A stretch of 47,545 nucleotides of DNA, taken from Dehalococcoides sp. JdFR-56 (GTDB taxonomy: Bacteria > Chloroflexota > Dehalococcoidia > Dehalococcoidales > RBG-16-60-22). Below the pieces are notes generated by a model that saw only the letters and a list, made by a program, of their open reading frames with translations, made no database searches and was not told the origin of the DNA. The translations under genes and the position numbers were made by a program. The stretch spans positions 1 to 47,545 of the forward strand of contig MTNR01000044.1 of assembly GCA_002011495.1 (NCBI GenBank), given 5' to 3'. This document shows, piece by piece, positions 41,558 through 47,545 of this stretch; within the stretch, counting starts at the first letter, position 1, and each line of letters starts with the position of its first letter.

Positions 41558-42082
41558 ATGGATCTCAAGGCGCTGCATAAGCTGGGCTATGGTCTCTACG
41601 TGGTAACCTCGAGGAAAGGAGACCGCCTCAACGGACAAATCGCCAACACCGTATTTCAGGTAACCTCCGAGCCACCAACCGTTGCCGTGAGCATCAACAA
41701 GAACAACCTCACCTGGGAATTCGTCCGGGAAAGCCGGGTCTTTGCCGTCTCCGTCCTCTGCCAGGACACGCCTCTCCCCTTCATCGGCCGCTTTGGCTTT
41801 AAGTCAGGCCGGGACATAGATAAACTGGAGGGGATAAACTACCAGATAGGCCAGACCAAGGCCCCCGTGGTTATCGACCACGCCGTCTCCTACCTGGAAG
41901 CCAGGGTAGTCAAGGAGATGGACGTGGGCACGCACACCATCTTCGTTGGCGAAGTCGTGGGCGCAGAGGTGCTCAATGAAATGCCGTGCATGACCTATGA
42001 CTATTACCATAAGGTCAAGCGGGGCACCGTACCCAAAGCCGCCCCGAGCTACATCGGAAAAGAAGAAAGGAATAAAACATGA
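41558..42082 (+). CDS. Flavin reductase-family FMN-binding protein
   Basis: A 174-aa split-barrel flavoprotein: LHKLGYGLYVVTSRKGDRLNGQIANTVFQVTSEPPTVAVSINKNNLTWE, RVFAVSVLCQD, and a C-terminal VGEVVGAEVLNEMPCMTYDYYHKVKRG. It binds FMN and in relatives reduces flavin for a partner oxygenase or passes electrons from NAD(P)H or rubredoxin; here no rubredoxin domain is fused. GAGAGGTG precedes the ATG. It overlaps the D-2-hydroxyacid dehydrogenase by ATGA, so the two are made together. Confidence 0.88.
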   Translation: MDLKALHKLGYGLYVVTSRKGDRLNGQIANTVFQVTSEPPTVAVSINKNNLTWEFVRESRVFAVSVLCQDTPLPFIGRFGFKSGRDIDKLEGINYQIGQTKAPVVIDHAVSYLEARVVKEMDVGTHTIFVGEVVGAEVLNEMPCMTYDYYHKVKRGTVPKAAPSYIGKEERNKT

Positions 42083-43125
42083 GCCGGAAAGCGAGGATTG
42101 GCTTCACCCGCGATTTTCTGGATAAGGACGGGAATTTCATTCTGCCCGGCCCCGGGCTGAAGCTGCTGGACGAGATGCCCAATATAGAGCACCAGGTATT
42201 CGCCGAGGCCCTGCCCGAGGTAACCCCGCAGCAGATAGAGGGCTTTGACATCGTCATCTCCCGGGGGCTGCCCAGGTGGACGGAGCACAGCTTTATCGGC
42301 AACGAGCAACTTCTCTCCATCCATCGCAATGGCGTGGGCTATGACCGCATCGATGTCCCGGCACTTACCGAGGCTGGCGTCATGCTCTGCATCACCCCGG
42401 CGGCGGTGCGCCGCCCGGTGGCCGTCGCCATCCTCACCTTTATCCTCGCCTTAAGCACCCGGCTCATCACCAAACACTTGCTCACCAGAGAAGGGCGGTG
42501 GCATGAGGTGGCCAAACTGCACGGCTACGGGCTGGTGGGCAAGACGCTGGGGTCGCTAGGGGTGGGCAACATCGGCCATGAGATGTTCAAGCTGGCCAAA
42601 CCCCTGGGCATGAGGCACATCGCCCATGACCCCTATATCACCGAAGAGGTGGTGGCCGATGTTGGGGTCAAGCTCGTCGACCTGGACACCCTGCTAGCGG
42701 AGTCAGACTTCCTGAGCATCAGCTGCCCCTTAAACGAGCGCACCCACCATCTCATTGGCGAAAAAGAACTCCGCCGGATGAAGCCCACCGCCTTCCTCAT
42801 CAACACCGCCCGCGGGGCCATCGTGGATGAGGCGGCGCTGATAAAGGCCCTGCGGGAGGGCTGGATACGAGGGGCGGCCATAGACGTCTTTGAGCAGGAG
42901 CCAACCCCGCCGGATAACCCCCTGCTTCGACTAGATAACGTCATCACCACCGCCCACGCCATGGTCTTCACCGATGAGTTCCTGAGTAGCGTGTGGGAGA
43001 TAGTCTTCAGGCAGATATCGCAGATCATGCGCGGGGAGGTCCCCGAGGGTCTGGTCAACCGGGAGGTCTGGGATAAGCCCAAGTTTCAGGCCAAGCTGAA
43101 GCGATTCCTAGAGTCCATTAAATAA
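42079..43125 (+). CDS. D-isomer-specific 2-hydroxyacid dehydrogenase
   Basis: A 348-aa NAD-dependent dehydrogenase: nucleotide fold GKTLGSLGVGNIGHEMFKLAKPLGM, catalytic Arg in INTARGAIVDEAAL, Glu in DVFEQEPTPPDN and His in TTAHAM. It interconverts a 2-oxoacid and the D-2-hydroxyacid (glyoxylate/hydroxypyruvate or phosphoglycerate type). The N-terminal 90 residues diverge from SerA. Overlap with the flavin reductase gene is unusual for this family. It could reduce a 2-oxoacid made by the downstream HpaI-type aldolase; that link is inferred. Confidence 0.9.
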   Translation: MSRKARIGFTRDFLDKDGNFILPGPGLKLLDEMPNIEHQVFAEALPEVTPQQIEGFDIVISRGLPRWTEHSFIGNEQLLSIHRNGVGYDRIDVPALTEAGVMLCITPAAVRRPVAVAILTFILALSTRLITKHLLTREGRWHEVAKLHGYGLVGKTLGSLGVGNIGHEMFKLAKPLGMRHIAHDPYITEEVVADVGVKLVDLDTLLAESDFLSISCPLNERTHHLIGEKELRRMKPTAFLINTARGAIVDEAALIKALREGWIRGAAIDVFEQEPTPPDNPLLRLDNVITTAHAMVFTDEFLSSVWEIVFRQISQIMRGEVPEGLVNREVWDKPKFQAKLKRFLESIK

Positions 43126-43214
43126 AAGGCCAGGCTAACAAAATATTTAGGGTGTATGCTTGAGGCCTCCTGGTTTAAGGCAACGTAGATTTATATTTAG
43201 GAAAGGAGACCAAG

Positions 43215-43988
43215 GTGAAAAAGAACCGGGTAAAAGAGCTATGGCGTGAAGGGAAGGCGGCGGTGGGAACCTGGCTAGTGCTGGGAAGCCCACTTGTCGC
43301 CGAGATCGTGGCCAGCATGGGCTTTGATTGGGTGGTGGTCGATACTGAACACGGCGCCATTGACATCAGCGCCACCCAGAGCATCATCCAGGCGATCAAT
43401 ACCACCAACGCCGTGCCTATGGTCAGGGTGCCCTGGAATGACCCGATGGTGATCAAGCGCGCCCTGGACGCCGGTGCTTACGGGCTGGTGATTCCCATGG
43501 TGAACAGCCGGGAGGAGGCACAGCGGGCGGTGCAGGCGACGAGATATCCCCCGCTGGGCATCCGCAGCTACGGTGGCCCCCGCGCCCGCCTCTATGGTGG
43601 CGCCAGCTACTTTGAGCACGCTAACGAAGAGATCGCGCTCATCGTGCAGATAGAGCATATTGAGGCGGTCAACCACATTGATGACATCCTTTCGGTAAAG
43701 GGCATTGACGGCTTCTTCATCGGGCCGTCTGACCTGGCCATCTCCATGGGCCTCAAACCAGGCATGGATCAGACCGACCCGAGACACGTGGAGGCGGTGA
43801 ACAAGGTTCTGGCATCAGGGAAAAGACACGGTCTTCCGGGGGGCATACACGTGGGCAGCCCCGAGGCGGTCAATGAGCGCATCGCCCAGGGATGCCAGTT
43901 TATTGCCCTGGCTAGCGACGAGCGTTTCCTGCGCAGTTCGGCCCAAGCCGCGCTGGACAAGGTCACCAAAGATAGAAAGGTGGCTTAA
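43215..43988 (+). CDS. HpcH/HpaI-family class II aldolase
   Basis: A 257-aa TIM-barrel aldolase starting at GTG 43215 with AAAGGAG upstream. Landmarks: VVVDTEHGAIDI, RVPWNDPMVIKRALDAGAYGLVIPMVNSREEA, the metal-binding QIEHIEAVNHIDDI and GIDGFFIGPSDLAISMG. The metal ligands Glu and Asp are present. Members cleave 4-hydroxy-2-oxoacids such as 2-keto-3-deoxy sugar acids or 4-hydroxy-2-oxoheptanedioate to pyruvate or oxaloacetate-type products plus an aldehyde. It ends the catabolic block. Confidence 0.92.
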   Translation: MKKNRVKELWREGKAAVGTWLVLGSPLVAEIVASMGFDWVVVDTEHGAIDISATQSIIQAINTTNAVPMVRVPWNDPMVIKRALDAGAYGLVIPMVNSREEAQRAVQATRYPPLGIRSYGGPRARLYGGASYFEHANEEIALIVQIEHIEAVNHIDDILSVKGIDGFFIGPSDLAISMGLKPGMDQTDPRHVEAVNKVLASGKRHGLPGGIHVGSPEAVNERIAQGCQFIALASDERFLRSSAQAALDKVTKDRKVA

Positions 43989-44030
43989 AAGCGCGGTTTG
44001 GCTGAAGAAGCCTGGCCTCGGCCCACCCTA

Positions 44031-44059
44031 TTGACAAGAACCAAAGTTAGCGCTAATAT
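44031..44059 (+). promoter_or_regulatory. Promoter of the fatty-acid synthesis operon
   Basis: TTGACA (44031-44036), 17-base spacer, AATATT (44054-44059), or TAATAT at 16. It lies inside the longer track ORF that begins at 43998, so that ORF must start later, at 44100 or 44115. Confidence 0.6.
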
Positions 44060-44099
44060 TTGCGTATACATAGAGCACCTAGGTATTCTATCCCCTGAA

Positions 44100-44519
44100 A
44101 TGCCGAGCCGGGCGATGCCAAGAGTTGAATATCACCAGCTAGAAGTAGGCTATGAGTTTCCCCCCTCCCGCTACCAGGTGACCCCCCAAACGGTGGCGGC
44201 CTACCTTGAGGCGGTGGACGAGCCCGGCGCCCTCTACCGTGATAGTGACTTGGTTCCGCCACTGGCCGTGGGCGTGCTGGCCATGGCGGCGCTCTCAGAC
44301 TCCCTCTCCTTTCCCCAAGGTGCCATCCATGTCTCCCAAGAGTTTGAATTCTTGGCTACCGTCAGCACCAAAGATACCCTTACCAGCCACGCCCGGGTAA
44401 GCCGCAAACAGGACCGCGGCAAATTGCGCCTGCTCACCATTGACCTCAGCGTCCTCACCGAGGAGGGGAGAGAGGTGCTCACCGGGAAAACGAGCTTTAT
44501 CCTGCCTGAGCCGAGATAG
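44100..44519 (+). CDS. HadA-like dehydratase subunit (FAS1-like hot-dog fold)
   Basis: A 139-aa hot-dog protein related to the non-catalytic subunit of (3R)-hydroxyacyl-ACP dehydratase (HadA/HadC type). It shows QVTPQTVAAYLEAVDEPGALY, VPPLAVGVLAMAAL and the strand HVSQEFEFLATVSTKDTLTSHARV, but no catalytic His-Asp pair. I start it at ATG 44100 because a promoter covers the earlier codons; ATG 44115 is possible. It lies 21 bases before the catalytic partner gene. Together they would replace FabZ in fatty-acid elongation. Confidence 0.75.
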   Translation: MPSRAMPRVEYHQLEVGYEFPPSRYQVTPQTVAAYLEAVDEPGALYRDSDLVPPLAVGVLAMAALSDSLSFPQGAIHVSQEFEFLATVSTKDTLTSHARVSRKQDRGKLRLLTIDLSVLTEEGREVLTGKTSFILPEPR

Positions 44520-44540
44520 CCAACGCCAGCAGGTGAAGAG

Positions 44541-44975
44541 ATGCGAAATAAGCTTGAGCTGAAAGAGGGGGCGAGTCTCCCGGAGATAAAAAGGATTATC
44601 ACTCAACAGAAGATAAACCAGTATGCTGAGGCGAGCCGAGACTTCAACCCCATCCACATTGATGAGGAATTCGCCCGAAAGACGCCGCTTGGCGGCACCA
44701 TCGCCCATGGCATGCTGGTCTTGGCCTATATCTCGCAGGTGATGACCGCCGCCTTCGGCAGGCAGTGGCTTTCGGACGGCAGGCTCAATGTCAGGTTCAA
44801 GGCTCCGGCCCGCCCCGGAGATAGCCTAACCGCGGGCGGCCGGATATGCCGAGTGGAAAGGAGCGCTGGCCAGACGCTGGTCAATTGCGAGGTGTTCTGC
44901 CGCAACCAGAACGGTGAAGCGGTAATCATCGGAGAAGCCACAGTGAGGGTAGGAGAAGATGAAAATAGCAGTTGA
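44541..44975 (+). CDS. HadB-like MaoC dehydratase subunit
   Basis: A 144-aa MaoC-type hydratase/dehydratase with the catalytic motif DFNPIHIDEEFARKTPLGGTIAHGML: Asp and His are the active dyad, as in R-specific enoyl-CoA hydratases and HadB. It would dehydrate (3R)-hydroxyacyl-ACP with the HadA-like partner. Its last 17 bases overlap plsX. No FabZ or FabA gene is seen, and the FAS neighbours argue against a free-standing PHA-type hydratase. Confidence 0.85.
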   Translation: MRNKLELKEGASLPEIKRIITQQKINQYAEASRDFNPIHIDEEFARKTPLGGTIAHGMLVLAYISQVMTAAFGRQWLSDGRLNVRFKAPARPGDSLTAGGRICRVERSAGQTLVNCEVFCRNQNGEAVIIGEATVRVGEDENSS

Positions 44976-45966
44976 TGGCATGGGTGGCGATTACGCCCCG
45001 GAAGAGGCAGTCAAGGGCGCCGTTATCGCTGCCAAGGAGTACGGGGTTGAGATCGCTCTGGTCGGCCCGCCGGAGACGATGCAGCAAGAGCTGGCCAAGC
45101 ATGACCTAAAAAATGCCCAGATTGAGGTCGTGTCCGCCAGCCAGTATCTCGTTGAGGGGGAGCCCCCGGCCTACGCGCTGCGCCAGAAGCGGGATGCCTC
45201 CATCATAGTGGCAACCAAACTAGTGCGGGAGGGCAAGGCAGACGCCGTGGTCAGCGCCGGGCCCACCGGCGGCGTGGTGGCAGCGGCGCTCTACCTCCTG
45301 GGCACCATAGAGGAGATATCGCGCCCGGTGGTCGGCGGGCCCTTCCTGGGCTTTGCCCCTGACACCATCATGATGGACCTGGGCACCAATGTGGACTGCC
45401 AGCCATACCAGCTCCTTGATTTCGCCATCGTGGGCACGGTCTACGCGCGCAAAATGATGGGCATCTCCAACCCAACCGTGGCCCTGCTCAGCATCGGGGC
45501 AGAGGAGGGCAAGGGCAATGAGCTGGTCAAGGAGAGCTACCCCCTCTTCCAGAAAAGCGGGCTCAATTTCATCGGCAACGTTGAGGGCTATGATATCCCA
45601 TCTTGCCGCGCCAACGTCATCATCTGTGACGGCTTCGTGGGCAACGTGGTGGTCAAATTCTGTGAGTCTCTGGGCAAGACCATCGCCAACTGGCTTGAGG
45701 AGAAGCTCAGCGGGAAGCTGCCGGAAGACGCTGTCAGGGAGATGACCGAGGAGCTAGTGCGGGCCACCAACGCTGCTGACGTCCAAGGCGGAGGGCCGCT
45801 CTGGGCGGTAAATGGCGTTTGCTGCGTCTCCCACGGCCGCAGCCGGGCTGCGGAGATCGCCAAGACCATCGGTCAGGCTAAACTAGCGGTGGAGCAGGAC
45901 CTAGTCGGCACGCTCAAGGCGGAACTCGCCGCCGCCCGCGATAGACTAAAAGAAAGTGGCTCTTAA
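44959..45966 (+). CDS. plsX: Phosphate acyltransferase PlsX
   Basis: A 335-aa PlsX that makes acyl-phosphate from acyl-ACP for phospholipid synthesis. Landmarks: MKIAVDGMGGDYAPEEAVKGA at the N-terminus, VSAGPTGGVVAAA, GGPFLGFAPDTIMMDLGTNVDC, LSIGAEEGKGNELVKES, NVEGYDIPS and VICDGFVGNVVVKFCESLG. AGGAG precedes ATG 44959, inside the preceding gene. Length is normal. Residues such as GAEEGKGNE are standard; usual Pro/Thr-rich ASGNTGA appears here as SAGPTGG, a modest variant. Confidence 0.95.
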   Translation: MKIAVDGMGGDYAPEEAVKGAVIAAKEYGVEIALVGPPETMQQELAKHDLKNAQIEVVSASQYLVEGEPPAYALRQKRDASIIVATKLVREGKADAVVSAGPTGGVVAAALYLLGTIEEISRPVVGGPFLGFAPDTIMMDLGTNVDCQPYQLLDFAIVGTVYARKMMGISNPTVALLSIGAEEGKGNELVKESYPLFQKSGLNFIGNVEGYDIPSCRANVIICDGFVGNVVVKFCESLGKTIANWLEEKLSGKLPEDAVREMTEELVRATNAADVQGGGPLWAVNGVCCVSHGRSRAAEIAKTIGQAKLAVEQDLVGTLKAELAAARDRLKESGS

Positions 45967-46007
45967 AGCCATAGTAGCTTTCATTGAGGCGAGCGAAGGA
46001 GGCCAAT

Positions 46008-46247
46008 ATGTCAGTTGAGGAAACGGTGAAAAAGATCGTCACCCGCATTGTGCGCAAACCAGACATCAACTTCTCGCCCACCACCACCTTCCAGGACCTT
46101 GAGGCGGACTCGCTGGATATCGTGCAGATACTGGTGGCGCTGGAAGATACCTACGATATTGAGATACAGGATGAGGAGCTGCAAAAAGTCACCAATATGG
46201 GAGAGTTCATCGCCTATATTGAGCGCAAGGTAGCTGAGAAGGGATAG
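46008..46247 (+). CDS. acpP: Acyl carrier protein
   Basis: A 79-aa acyl carrier protein, acidic and helical, with the phosphopantetheine site LEADSLDIVQILVALED (Ser35). GAAGGAGG just before supports ATG 46008; the track start at 45984 adds eight unsupported residues. The canonical motif is DSLD, matched exactly. It sits between plsX and fabL, the common arrangement of a type II fatty-acid operon. Confidence 0.95.
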   Translation: MSVEETVKKIVTRIVRKPDINFSPTTTFQDLEADSLDIVQILVALEDTYDIEIQDEELQKVTNMGEFIAYIERKVAEKG

Positions 46248-46263
46248 CCCTGGAGCTAAAGCC

Positions 46264-47049
46264 ATGGCCAGTGAGAAGATACTTCGAGGCAAAATCGCTC
46301 TGATTACCGGTGGCTCGCGGGGCATCGGGCGGGCGATAACGCTGAAACTGGCCGCCGAGGGCGCTGACGTCATCATCAACTATTTCCGCAAAACTAGCAC
46401 CGCCGAGCTCACCGCCCAAGAGGCGCGTGATAGAGGCGCAAGCGCCCATATCATCAAAGCCAACCTGGCTGAGCCGGAGAAGATAGAAGGCATGTTTCAT
46501 GAGATAGAGGCCAAATTCGGCAGGCTGGATATATTTATCAATAACGCCGCCTCCGGAGTGGCGCGCTCGGCCCTGGAGCTGGACAGCCGAGGTTGGGACT
46601 GGACCATGGACATCAACGCCCGCGCCTTCCTGCTCTGCGCCCAGAGAGCGGCCAGGCTGATGAAGGACGGCGGCAAGATGGTGGCCATCTCCAGCCTTGG
46701 CTCCCGCTTAGTGCTGCCCATTTACACCGCGGTGGGGGTGTCCAAAGCCGCCCTTGAGGCGCTCACCCGCTATCTTGCCATCGAGCTGGCACCCCAGGGC
46801 ATCTGCGTCAACGCTGTCGCCGCCGGCGCCGTGGAGACCGAGGCGCTCAAAATGTATACCGCTGACCCGAACCTGCCCAAGCCAGCCTGGCAGACCACCC
46901 CGGCGGGCCGGATGGTGAAACCGGAGGACATCGCCGATCTGGTCGCCTTTCTCTGCACCGACCAGGCAGATATGATACGGGGGCAGACCATCGTCATTGA
47001 TGGCGGCGTATCCCTGACCCCGTTGAGTTCCCCCTCTCCAAAAGACTGA
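46264..47049 (+). CDS. fabL: Enoyl-ACP reductase FabL (NADPH, SDR type)
   Basis: A 261-aa SDR. Although it sits where fabG is usual, it carries the Tyr-x6-Lys active site of enoyl-ACP reductases (Tyr154 to Lys161 in YTAVGVSK) instead of Tyr-x3-Lys. Cofactor loop is TGGSRGIGRA with basic residues in YFRKTS favouring NADPH. Whole blocks recall Bacillus FabL: SSLGS, VGVSKAALEALTRYLAIELAP, TPAGRM and DMIRGQTIVIDGG. It reduces the enoyl-ACP double bond, the last step of each elongation round. GGAG precedes the ATG. Confidence 0.9.
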   Translation: MASEKILRGKIALITGGSRGIGRAITLKLAAEGADVIINYFRKTSTAELTAQEARDRGASAHIIKANLAEPEKIEGMFHEIEAKFGRLDIFINNAASGVARSALELDSRGWDWTMDINARAFLLCAQRAARLMKDGGKMVAISSLGSRLVLPIYTAVGVSKAALEALTRYLAIELAPQGICVNAVAAGAVETEALKMYTADPNLPKPAWQTTPAGRMVKPEDIADLVAFLCTDQADMIRGQTIVIDGGVSLTPLSSPSPKD

Positions 47050-47060
47050 AGGAGACGAAG

Positions 47061-47545
47061 TTGGCAGAGCACAGAGTGGTCATCACCGGACTCGGCGCCA
47101 TTACCCCTCTGGGGCTGAGCGCCGCCGATTACTGGCAGGGGTTGGTCCAGGGCAGAAACGGCGTGGGCCCCATAACCCTGTTTGATGCCAGCGCCTATCC
47201 GGTCAAGGTGGCCGCCGAGGTCAAAGGCTTTGAGCCGACCGACTATATGCACATCAAGCGGGTTGACCGCACCGCCCGCTGCACCCAGTTCGCCATCGCC
47301 GCCGCCAGGATGGCGCTAGAGTCAGCCAGACTAGATATCTCCCGTGAGGAGGCGGAGAAGGTGGGCGTCATCATCGCCACCAGCGGCATGGTCTGGATGA
47401 TCGCTGAGCAGGGTGACGTGCTCAAAAACCGGGGGCCAATGCGAATTGACCCGCTGTTCATCACCAAGACGGCGCCGAGCATGGTCACCGCGCAGGTGGG
47501 GCTGGAGATCGGGGCCAAGGGGCCGAACACCAGCCTCAACAGCGC
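47061..47545 (+). CDS. fabF: 3-Oxoacyl-ACP synthase II (FabF), N-terminal part
   Basis: Partial condensing enzyme cut by the window end; 161 residues visible. It starts at TTG 47061 with AAGGAG upstream and reads VVITGLGAITPLG, DASAYPVKVAAEVKGF, RVDRTARCTQFAIAAARMAL and GPNTSLNSA. The active-site Cys would be the next residue, just off the window. No start other than TTG keeps the GLGAITPLG block. It elongates acyl-ACP with malonyl-ACP. It is missing from the ORF track because no stop lies in the window. Confidence 0.92.
   Translation, partial: MAEHRVVITGLGAITPLGLSAADYWQGLVQGRNGVGPITLFDASAYPVKVAAEVKGFEPTDYMHIKRVDRTARCTQFAIAAARMALESARLDISREEAEKVGVIIATSGMVWMIAEQGDVLKNRGPMRIDPLFITKTAPSMVTAQVGLEIGAKGPNTSLNS

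Noticed and set aside
46264-47049. FabG for the SDR next to acpP
   Set aside because: The active site is Tyr-x6-Lys and whole blocks match FabL, not Tyr-x3-Lys FabG.
1-47545. CRISPR array, tRNA, rRNA, insertion sequence or phage genes
   Set aside because: I found no spaced direct repeats, cloverleaf-like genes, transposase or integrase motifs.

Overview
The window is a gene-dense stretch (about 57-60% G+C by eye) of a bacterial chromosome, probably an anaerobic or micro-oxic member of the Chloroflexota close to Dehalococcoidia. That placement is inferred from gene content: Thi4/ThiN thiamin genes of archaeal flavour, a split transketolase, an oxygen-sensitive 2-oxoacid:ferredoxin oxidoreductase, many SDR/MDR dehydrogenases, a TRAP transporter, RraA/HpaI-type aldolases, and a fatty-acid operon with FabL and a HadAB-like dehydratase. 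I saw no rRNA, tRNA, CRISPR array, transposase or phage gene.

Region 1 (1-3652): the end of a Thi4 thiazole synthase, an unassigned protein and a ThiN-type thiamin-phosphate synthase form an overlapping thiamin operon. A class I/II aminotransferase and a small membrane-anchored coiled-coil protein follow, behind their own promoter. Region 2 (3921-12234): a signalling island with two duplicated multi-PAS histidine kinase/receiver modules, a receiver with a coiled-coil tail, a PhoB/OmpR-type regulator with a clear terminator, then a secreted protein preceded by 11-bp-spaced direct repeats, a small protein, another receiver and a Cys-rich mini-protein. Region 3 (12280-15386): a convergent 611-aa membrane protein with a triplicated outer domain, and a zinc alcohol dehydrogenase.

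Region 4 (15476-21056): an Lrp/AsnC regulator, apparently read from a leaderless mRNA, diverges from a six-gene operon encoding a VOR/KOR-type 2-oxoacid:ferredoxin oxidoreductase (delta-alpha-beta-gamma) and a two-subunit B12-dependent acyl-CoA mutase. This suggests branched-chain 2-oxoacid or propionate-type carbon flow under Lrp control. Region 5 (21070-25861, minus strand): E1 alpha/beta of a 2-oxoacid/acetoin dehydrogenase, two tandem paralogous SDRs and a zinc dehydrogenase.

Region 6 (26012-30221, minus strand): a TRAP transporter operon (dctP-dctQ-dctM) that ends in two tandem copies of an unrecognised small protein. It has a strong promoter, a structured leader and a 15-bp hairpin between dctP and dctQ. 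Region 7 (30434-43988): a catabolic block with split transketolase, 3-hydroxyisobutyrate-dehydrogenase-like enzyme, sugar epimerase, SDRs, an ApnO-like dehydrogenase, two amidases, an RraA-like aldolase, flavin reductase, D-2-hydroxyacid dehydrogenase and HpaI-type aldolase. With the TRAP uptake system it looks like a pathway for an unusual, perhaps branched, sugar acid or its amide; this is inference.

Region 8 (44031-47545): a type II fatty-acid synthesis operon (HadA-like, HadB-like, PlsX, ACP, FabL, FabF) that runs off the window just before the FabF active-site cysteine.

Most promising leads: the duplicated small protein family tied to the TRAP operon, the ApnO-like catabolic block, the Thi4 with an active-site-type cysteine beside an unassigned protein, and the duplicated PAS-kinase island with its candidate target operator.
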